Assembly (NCBI GenBank): GCA_910586725.1
Contig: CAJUJL010000063.1
Span: forward strand, 1,611 to 11,954
Source: an uncultured Lachnospiraceae bacterium
Lineage (GTDB): Bacteria; Bacillota; Clostridia; Lachnospirales; Lachnospiraceae
Reading direction: 5' to 3'
DNA length: 10,344 nt
Of the stretch, positions 6,257 through 10,344 are shown piece by piece. Within the stretch, counting starts at the first letter, position 1. Every line of letters starts with the position of its first letter. The translations under genes and the position numbers were made by a program. Below the pieces are notes generated by a model. That model was not told the DNA's origin. It was given only the letters and a program-made list of their open reading frames with translations, and ran no database searches.

Positions 6257-7141
6257 CTAATGATGACCACGTTGTCTGGAATGATGGCCCGAACCGCCTG
6301 AATTTCCATTATGATGCGAATGTGAATCCATAATATTACAGCCATTTACGCCACAGCTGTTATGCATATGTTCGCCTGTCTGTGCGCAGCCGCTTACGCC
6401 GCAGCTGTTATGCATATGTTCGCCTGTCTGTGCGCAGCCGCTTACGCCACAGCTGTTATGCGTATGTTCGCCTGTCTGTGCGCAGCCGCTTACGCCGCAG
6501 CTGTTATGCGTATGTTCGCCTGTCTGTGTGCAGCCATCCACACCGCAGCTATTATGTGTATGTTCGCCTGTCTGTGCGCAACCGCTTACGCCACAGCTGT
6601 TATGTGTATGTTCGCCTGTCTGTGTGCAGCCGTTTACGCCACAGCTGTTATGCGTGTGCTCACCTGTTTCCGTACAACCGCTTATACCGCAGCTGTTATG
6701 TGTATGTTCGTCTGCCAGTGTACAGCCATCCACACCGCAGCTGTTATGCGCGTGCTCTTCTGCTAATGTACAGCCGCTTATGCCGCAGCTGTTATGCGTA
6801 TGTTCACCCGCCAGTGTACAGCCGTCCACACCGCAGACATGATATGCATGGCCATCATCTGCACTGTGCGCATAATAGCAGCTCCCGTCATGGACATGAA
6901 CGGAAACCTCGGTACAATCCGGTAATGAACAAAGCATGTGCTCATGCACACCCGTTCTGGTACATCCCTTTGCTTCACAAACGAACTGCTCCTGCGTATC
7001 GAAAGCCGTATCCTCCTGTTTCAACGATTCTGCTTTCTGCGGGTCTTCTCTGAAATTTGCCGCAAAAGCATCGAATGTAATGACTGCGCCGGCAACAACA
7101 GCCACAGATAAAAGAATTGTAAATAAAGAACGTATTTTCAT
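6257..7141 (-). CDS. Secreted Cys/His-rich tandem-repeat protein, candidate metal-binding
   Basis: The 294-residue protein starts with a clear signal peptide: KIR, a hydrophobic core LFTILLSVAVVAGAVITF, and a likely cleavage site at AFA-A near residue 27-28. After a short charged linker, residues 55-278 are fourteen units of 16 residues. Eleven of them (103-278) follow C-G-[VI]-x-G-C-x4-E-H-x-H-N-S, giving the spacing C-X4-C-X5-H-X-H. Two earlier units (55-86) keep the Cys and His but little else. One (87-102) has degenerated, and the last (263-278) is altered to SHSHHN. The tail is Gly/Ser/His-rich and ends in HH. Two Cys and two His per unit in constant spacing suggest one Zn, Cu or similar ion per unit outside the membrane; disulfides are an alternative. 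No LPXTG or other anchor is visible. An AAGGAGAAAGG ribosome binding site and a good promoter lie upstream. I recognise no described family; function is unknown. Confidence 0.85.
   Translation of the reverse strand: MKIRSLFTILLSVAVVAGAVITFDAFAANFREDPQKAESLKQEDTAFDTQEQFVCEAKGCTRTGVHEHMLCSLPDCTEVSVHVHDGSCYYAHSADDGHAYHVCGVDGCTLAGEHTHNSCGISGCTLAEEHAHNSCGVDGCTLADEHTHNSCGISGCTETGEHTHNSCGVNGCTQTGEHTHNSCGVSGCAQTGEHTHNSCGVDGCTQTGEHTHNSCGVSGCAQTGEHTHNSCGVSGCAQTGEHMHNSCGVSGCAQTGEHMHNSCGVNGCNIMDSHSHHNGNSGGSGHHSRQRGHH
6308..6835 (-). repeat. Eleven tandem 48-bp repeats in the Cys/His-rich protein gene
   Basis: The units are exactly 48 bp (16 codons), each containing the core cagctgttatg on the plus strand with few changes. 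The three units nearest the C-terminal end, before the terminal degenerate one, differ from each other at only one or two bases. Units towards the N-terminus differ more, mainly in the T-L/T-E/T-Q codons. This gradient points to recent amplification at the 3' end of the gene and to probable copy-number variation between strains. Confidence 0.9.
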
Positions 7142-7191
7142 CTTCTGCCATCCTTTCTCCTTGAAACCAAACCAAATGCTCCCTTTTTACT

Positions 7192-7220
7192 ATGATAGTA
7201 CAGAAAAAATAGTTTTGCAA
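7192..7220 (-). promoter_or_regulatory. SigmaA-like promoter for the Cys/His-rich repeat protein, with overlapping dyad
   Basis: On the minus strand -35 TTGCAA (7220-7215) and -10 TATCAT (7197-7192) are 17 bp apart. A near-perfect palindrome tactat-g-atagta (7188-7200) covers the -10 box. A repressor of the BlaI/CopY or GntR type could bind such a site, but the identity is not determinable here. Confidence 0.6.
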
Positions 7221-7305
7221 TCTTATATAAGCCTTTTTAACGATCTTTCCCAAAGAAAATCATCAGACAAACACCTGTGCCCATTCACATTTTCCAAAAA
7301 CAGCC

Positions 7306-7593
7306 TTATGTTCTCTTCCTTACTATAACACGCACCGTATCTCCCGGCTGTTTTTTTATTTTTTCGCGAATATCTTTTCGAATTCCAATTATATAACAGA
7401 TGGATCCGTCCGGATTTTTAACGCCCATATTAACGACGCTTCCGTCGTATGGTTCCCCGTCAAACTCCACATGCACTTTTGCGCGCCCCGCATGAAATTC
7501 CTCCCTTACATCATATGGAAATGCCACATACGCGCCGCCTTTGCCTTTTACCTCCTGGATAACGGCATCATATTCGTATTGCTTTTCTTTCAT
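7306..7593 (-). CDS. DUF1905 domain protein
   Basis: This small protein (95 residues from the chosen start) is almost entirely a DUF1905 domain: YEYDAVIQEVKGKGGAYVAFPYDVREEF, then HVEFDGEPYDGSVV, and the hallmark IIGIRKDIREKIKKQPGDTVRV. The domain is a small beta-barrel, sometimes fused to YdeI-type domains; its biochemical role is not known. I chose ATG 7593 because AAAGGA lies just upstream and the protein then begins MKEKQYEYDAVI as homologs do. An in-frame ATG at 7626 would add 11 residues. That ATG overlaps the TGA of the remnant methyltransferase (ATGA), which could have given translational coupling when that gene was intact. It is the last gene of the operon starting at 8850, and no clear terminator follows. 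Confidence 0.88.
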   Translation of the reverse strand: MKEKQYEYDAVIQEVKGKGGAYVAFPYDVREEFHAGRAKVHVEFDGEPYDGSVVNMGVKNPDGSICYIIGIRKDIREKIKKQPGDTVRVIVRKRT

Positions 7594-7622
7594 AATTTTC
7601 CTTTCCGCTCCGTGCTTGCTAT

Positions 7623-7875
7623 TCATTTGACTTTAAGCTCCAGCATAGCCGCATAATGATGAATGGAAAATTCTTCCGGAGCAATTTCGGACAACAGCTT
7701 TTTGTGTTCCCGTTCCAATGTCTAAAACGCTCTGCCCATTCACACATAAATTGCGGTCTTTGATCTTTTGGTAAAACGTCTCGGGATAAATATCCCGATA
7801 TTTCGCATACCAGAAAGACGTCTTTTCCCAGTCAAACGATTTCCCCCTGTCAATCTCACTGTTTGAAATTTCCAT
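7623..7875 (-). pseudogene. Class I SAM-dependent methyltransferase, destroyed by an internal deletion
   Basis: The intact N-terminus (residues 1-57) reads FDWEKTSFWYAKYRDIYPETFYQKI and then VLDIGTGT, the SAM-binding motif I of a common clostridial methyltransferase family. Directly after motif I the frame runs into unrelated residues and stops at 7633-7635. In the neighbouring frame, however, the same DNA encodes HKKLLSEIAPEEF followed by SIHHYAAMLELKVK and TGA at 7623-7625, which is the expected C-terminus of this family. The middle of the gene, roughly 170 residues from my memory of the family length (about 250), is missing, and the two ends are joined out of frame around 7702-7714. Motifs II and III are gone, so no active enzyme can be made. 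The start is well supported: GAGG about 9 nt upstream and only 5 nt after the ECF gene stop, indicating a former operon member. Confidence 0.85.
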
Positions 7876-7880
7876 GAAAA

Positions 7881-8486
7881 TTACCTCGCGTTTTCTGTCC
7901 CCTTCTGCCCGCTGCGCAGCTTTCGCGCCGGCATCATATGAAAATCAAACTTCACAAATCCCGTACGATTCAGTGCGGCCATGAGAAACGGAAGCAATAT
8001 AAGCTGTAAAAAAATGCCGGGCGCCGCATTGAAAAAGGCTCCTGCAATAAACATCTGCCATGTAAAAACTTTCCCATCCATTCCAAGCAGAAACAGCTGT
8101 ACAATTCCCCATACAACGCGTCCGGCCAGCATGGCAGGAATCAGGCTGCGATACAAAGCGATCAGGCATTTCCAGCGGGAATGGGCATACAAAAATCCAA
8201 TCACCAGGCCATATGTGGCAAGCTCAAAAGCCATTGAGATCCCGGATGGAAACAACACCGGCATTCCGAATAAAAAATACCGGAATATCGGCAATACAAA
8301 GCCCACGCCCAAACCGTACCGCCAACCGCAGACTAATCCGCACAACAGTACAGGCAGATGCATCGGCAGAAGCATATTGCCAATCTGCGGAATTTGTCCC
8401 GTAAGAAACGGAAGCGCCAGACCGCTTGCCATAAGCATTGCCGCCAAAGTCAAATGAAATACGGAATTCTCCTTATTTTCATACAT
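7881..8486 (-). CDS. ECF transporter S component (substrate-binding membrane subunit)
   Basis: The 201-residue protein is very hydrophobic with about five or six membrane segments. It carries the region GNMLLPMHLPVLLCGLVCGWRYGLGVGF and later PSGISMAFELATYGLVIGFLY, which resemble energy-coupling-factor S components. Such subunits bind a vitamin or other micronutrient and dock on a shared EcfA/A'/T module, which is not encoded here, implying a group II system with the module elsewhere. The ligand cannot be assigned, and no riboswitch is visible in the short space upstream (8487-8511). The C-terminal tail is basic (MMPARKLRSGQKGTENAR). Ribosome binding site GGGAG lies 10 nt before the ATG. It follows a small membrane protein and precedes the methyltransferase remnant with short gaps, so these form one transcription unit. 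Confidence 0.82.
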   Translation of the reverse strand: MYENKENSVFHLTLAAMLMASGLALPFLTGQIPQIGNMLLPMHLPVLLCGLVCGWRYGLGVGFVLPIFRYFLFGMPVLFPSGISMAFELATYGLVIGFLYAHSRWKCLIALYRSLIPAMLAGRVVWGIVQLFLLGMDGKVFTWQMFIAGAFFNAAPGIFLQLILLPFLMAALNRTGFVKFDFHMMPARKLRSGQKGTENAR

Positions 8487-8511
8487 ACAAAACGTTCTCC
8501 CTTCTTTATCA

Positions 8512-8850
8512 TTAAAAAAATTTTTCCCTGTCTTTCCTCATCTCTCTTGAAAACAAAAACCAGGCAATCAGGTAAACGCACACGCTGACAATATTGTAAG
8601 CCCGTCCAAAGTCACAGATCGTGTCATTGATGCATCCTAACGCGCCAAAAACAATTGAAACGGCGCCAAAACCTGCCATTTTTTTATAAACACTCTGTAT
8701 AAAGCCTTTTTTGTCCCTGCACTTTGCAATGGCATCCTGATTGACAAGCAGTGTGCTGATTTTCTGCATCTGATTCATGCGCAGTGCAGAATACACAAGA
8801 TATATTCCCAAAACTGCTATAATAACGTCAAAAATAATCATATACTTCAT
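8512..8850 (-). CDS. Small membrane protein of unknown function
   Basis: The 112-residue protein has about three predicted membrane helices. One is near the N-terminus (MIIFDVIIAVLGIYLVYSAL), one in the middle (AGFGAVSIVFGALGCI) and one near the C-terminus (YNIVSVCVYLIAWFLFS). A charged segment with AIAKCRDKKGF lies between the first two, and the end is basic and charged (REMRKDREKFF). No family is recognised. I chose the ATG at 8850 because GAGGG lies 7 nt upstream; the in-frame ATG at 8856 is only 1 nt from that motif and would add two residues. It is the first gene behind a strong sigmaA-like promoter and lies 25 nt upstream of the ECF S component, so it may assist that transporter or be an unrelated operon partner. 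Confidence 0.75.
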   Translation of the reverse strand: MKYMIIFDVIIAVLGIYLVYSALRMNQMQKISTLLVNQDAIAKCRDKKGFIQSVYKKMAGFGAVSIVFGALGCINDTICDFGRAYNIVSVCVYLIAWFLFSREMRKDREKFF

Positions 8851-8873
8851 ATTCATTCCCTCTTTTTTTCTCT

Positions 8874-8902
8874 ATTATATATGGAAGCGTTCCGGTATGC
8901 AA
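8874..8902 (-). promoter_or_regulatory. SigmaA-like promoter for the minus-strand operon (membrane protein, ECF S, remnant, DUF1905)
   Basis: On the minus strand -35 TTGCAT (8902-8897) and a perfect -10 TATAAT (8879-8874) are separated by 17 bp. The start codon at 8850 lies about 24 nt after the -10. The spacer contains a short GGAA-N3-TTCC inverted repeat (8883-8893), too small to assign to a regulator. Confidence 0.75.
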
Positions 8903-8971
8903 CGCAAAAAACCACACTTTTTCCATTTTTTATCTGGTTTAGAGACGTTTCTCCCAATTAAATATTGAAAC

Positions 8972-9001
8972 TTTACAAGGTATGGTATAGAATGGTTATA
9001 T
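8972..9001 (+). promoter_or_regulatory. Possible promoter for the CheY-like/CheX-like pair
   Basis: TTTACA (8972-8977) and TTATAT (8996-9001) are 18 bp apart, a partial match to sigmaA boxes. The region is A/T-rich with overlapping alternatives such as TATAGA (8986-8991), so the exact promoter is uncertain. The ribosome binding site aaaggag (9015-9021) is clear. Confidence 0.35.
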
Positions 9002-9028
9002 ATTACATTCAAACAAAGGAGCGTTACT

Positions 9029-9409
9029 ATGAAATTAGAAGATGCAAAGATATTAATTTGCGATGATTCCATTTTGGCCAGAAAACAATTAACCGATATT
9101 ATTTCTCCTTTTAAAGTAAACAGCATCTTAGAAGCTTCAAATGGACAGGAAGTCGTTACTCTTTATAAAGAACACCTTCCGCACATTGTTTTTTTAGATA
9201 TTGTTATGCCTGTCAAAGACGGGCTTGCCGCCATATCTGAAATTATGGAAATAAACCCGGATGCAGACATTGTCGTTGTATCTTCTGTTGGAACGCAGTC
9301 CCAGCTAAGACAGGCAATCCAGCTTGGAGCGAAAGATTTTATCCAAAAACCCTTGAATGGCTGGCAGATCGAATCCATACTCAAAAACCGTTTTGAAGGA
9401 GGAGAATAA
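9029..9409 (+). CDS. CheY-like single-domain response regulator
   Basis: This 126-residue protein is a receiver domain alone, without an output domain. The acidic pocket is Asp12-Asp13, the phospho-acceptor is Asp57 (IVFLDIVMP), the switch Ser is in VVVSSVG (85-86), and the conserved Lys is Lys107 in FIQKPL. It resembles CheY more than DNA-binding regulators and is expected to signal by protein contact after phosphorylation. Ribosome binding site aaaggag lies 7 nt before the ATG. The stop codon TAA directly abuts the ATG of the next gene, whose ribosome binding site (GGAGGAG) lies inside this gene's last codons. The two are therefore almost certainly co-translated and probably work as a pair, the CheX/CheC-like domain of the neighbour being the likely phosphatase for Asp57. 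The cognate kinase is not in the window. Confidence 0.93.
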   Translation: MKLEDAKILICDDSILARKQLTDIISPFKVNSILEASNGQEVVTLYKEHLPHIVFLDIVMPVKDGLAAISEIMEINPDADIVVVSSVGTQSQLRQAIQLGAKDFIQKPLNGWQIESILKNRFEGGE

Positions 9410-10291
9410 ATGTACGCACAATTTTTCGGTAATTTTCTGTTAAGCAAACATGCCGTTACGGCTGACCAGGTAATTCAGGCCATGGAAGAACAGCATATCA
9501 GACATCTGAAACTTGGCACATTGGCAATTCACGCCGGTTACATGGATACAGCACAGGTAAATGACATTTTAATTCGCCAGTCCCATCAAAACAAACGCTT
9601 TGGAGAACTTGCCGTTGAGGCAGGTTACCTGACCGACGAACAACTGGAAACACTGCTCAACCAGCAGATACCGATTTATTTGTTAATTGGACAACGGTTA
9701 GTGGAAAACGGAGCTTTGAGCAGTGCAGAATTAGAAAAATATATCGTTTTATACCAGCAGGAGAACCAGCTTTCTCAACTGGAAAATACGAGTTTGCAGC
9801 AGGAAAATCTGCATACGTTAATCCGGAATCTGTTTTTAATCACCTATTCGGATATTCCAAATTATCTGATCAAATATCTTTCCCTGCTGTTTAACAATTT
9901 AATTCGTTTTATCGGCGAAGATTTTATGCCTTTGAATCCTACATTATGTCAGGAGTATGTAACAGAGCATTGCGCCGGACAGATTATCAACGGAGAATAT
10001 TCTCTGATTTCTTATTTTGATTTGGATGAAGACGCGGCAATTGCTTTTGCTTCCCGCTATACAGGAGAAGAATATATCAATTACAACGAATATGTACAGG
10101 ATTCCGTCAAAGATTTCCTAAATATACATAACGGATTATTCAATGTCAATATTTCAAATGAAGACTCAATTGAGCTTCTTTTAAATCCCCCTACGGAATT
10201 GGAAAACACCATGATCAGCAGCACGTCAAACATCCTGCATCTGCCGATTATTTATCCGTTTGGAACATTGCATATATTAATTAAATTATAA
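9410..10291 (+). CDS. Tandem MshEN-like (c-di-GMP-binding) motifs fused to a CheX/CheC-like domain
   Basis: In this 293-residue protein the N-terminal part has four copies of a motif resembling [LFI]-G-x-x-[LA]-x-x-x-[GA]-x-[LMV]-[TSD]-x-x-[QE]-[VL]-x-x-x-[LIM], starting at residues 6, 35, 64 and 93, exactly 29 residues apart. This equals the 24-residue motif plus 5-residue spacer described for MshEN domains, which bind cyclic di-GMP in type II secretion/MshE ATPases; four motifs would make two such domains. A Gln-rich helical linker (about 115-135) follows. Residues 140-293 resemble CheX/CheC phosphatases. The helix has D231-S-V-K-D235-F-L-N238, fitting D-x3-[E/D]-x2-N with Asp in place of the usual Glu, and the end LPIIYPFGTLHILIKL is CheX-like. 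It probably dephosphorylates the adjacent CheY-like protein, perhaps under c-di-GMP control. The family assignments are good; ligand binding and activity are inferred. Confidence 0.8.
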   Translation: MYAQFFGNFLLSKHAVTADQVIQAMEEQHIRHLKLGTLAIHAGYMDTAQVNDILIRQSHQNKRFGELAVEAGYLTDEQLETLLNQQIPIYLLIGQRLVENGALSSAELEKYIVLYQQENQLSQLENTSLQQENLHTLIRNLFLITYSDIPNYLIKYLSLLFNNLIRFIGEDFMPLNPTLCQEYVTEHCAGQIINGEYSLISYFDLDEDAAIAFASRYTGEEYINYNEYVQDSVKDFLNIHNGLFNVNISNEDSIELLLNPPTELENTMISSTSNILHLPIIYPFGTLHILIKL

Positions 10292-10319
10292 AAGGGGCTG
10301 TCGGTTAATACCGATTTTT
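10292..10319 (+). terminator. Possible terminator after the CheX-like gene, probably incomplete
   Basis: A short stem tcggt/accga (10301-10305 and 10310-10314) with loop taat is followed by T5. Five base pairs is weak. The preceding aaaggggctgtc is typical of the left arm of longer clostridial terminators, whose partner would lie past the window end, so the real terminator may extend beyond 10344. Confidence 0.45.
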
Positions 10320-10344
10320 AAACTCTAAAACTTAAAATACGAAT

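Noticed and set aside
6308..6835. CRISPR array
   Set aside because: The units are contiguous 48-bp in-frame coding repeats with no unique spacers.
6362..7053. Long plus-strand frames opposite the Cys/His repeats (three frames of 104 to 223 codons)
   Set aside because: A 48-bp repeat without stops is open in several frames. The minus-strand frame has the signal peptide, the ribosome binding site, the promoter and regular Cys/His spacing.
7221..7305. Terminator after the DUF1905 gene on the minus strand
   Set aside because: Only a gaaaat/attttc outer pairing is seen, with an unpaired interior and no T run.
7633..7875. A genuine 80-residue small protein from the methyltransferase start
   Set aside because: Residues after motif I are out-of-frame translation of the family's own C-terminus, so a remnant explains the sequence better.
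8487..8511. Riboswitch upstream of the ECF S component
   Set aside because: Only 25 nt separate it from the upstream gene, far too short for a known vitamin riboswitch.

Overview
The window looks like chromosome from a spore-forming, low-to-mid GC Firmicute, most likely a Lachnospiraceae-type gut Clostridium. The reasons are AGGAGG-type ribosome binding sites, sigmaA-like promoters, T-tailed terminators, a BclA/BclB-type collagen-like spore-surface protein, an ECF transporter S component and a CheY/CheX-type pair. The genus is inferred from these gene types, not demonstrated. No rRNA, tRNA, CRISPR array, transposase or integrase was seen.

Layout. (1) 1-2667, plus strand: the 3' part of a family 2 glycosyltransferase with a TPR-like tail, a terminator overlapping its stop codon, then a 563-residue collagen-like protein with a BclB-type hydrophobic C-terminal domain. 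The pair resembles known spore glycoprotein/glycosyltransferase loci. (2) 2850-4596, minus strand: three closely spaced genes, in transcription order a DEDDh exonuclease with a topoisomerase-type zinc finger, a GNAT acetyltransferase and an unknown zinc-ribbon protein. (3) 4787-5266, plus strand: a second GNAT (YiaC-like), ending at a bidirectional terminator shared with (4). (4) 5329-7141, minus strand: a secreted Cys/His-rich tandem-repeat protein and, downstream of it, a MerR/GyrI-type regulator whose own promoter has the 19-bp spacer typical of MerR control. (5) 7306-8850, minus strand: a small membrane protein, an ECF S component, a methyltransferase destroyed by an internal deletion, and a DUF1905 protein, apparently one operon behind a strong sigmaA-like promoter. 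(6) 9029-10291, plus strand: a CheY-like receiver directly followed by a protein with four 29-residue MshEN-like motifs (a c-di-GMP-binding fold) and a CheX/CheC-like domain.

The three items most worth following up are the secreted C-X4-C-X5-H-X-H repeat protein at 6257-7141, a candidate extracellular metal-binding array still changing in copy number; the MshEN-CheX-like protein with its CheY partner, a possible c-di-GMP-to-chemotaxis link; and the collagen-like spore protein, with a recent internal duplication and a single Gly-to-Arg break in its triple-helix repeat. Functions are inferred from sequence by eye; no database search was run.
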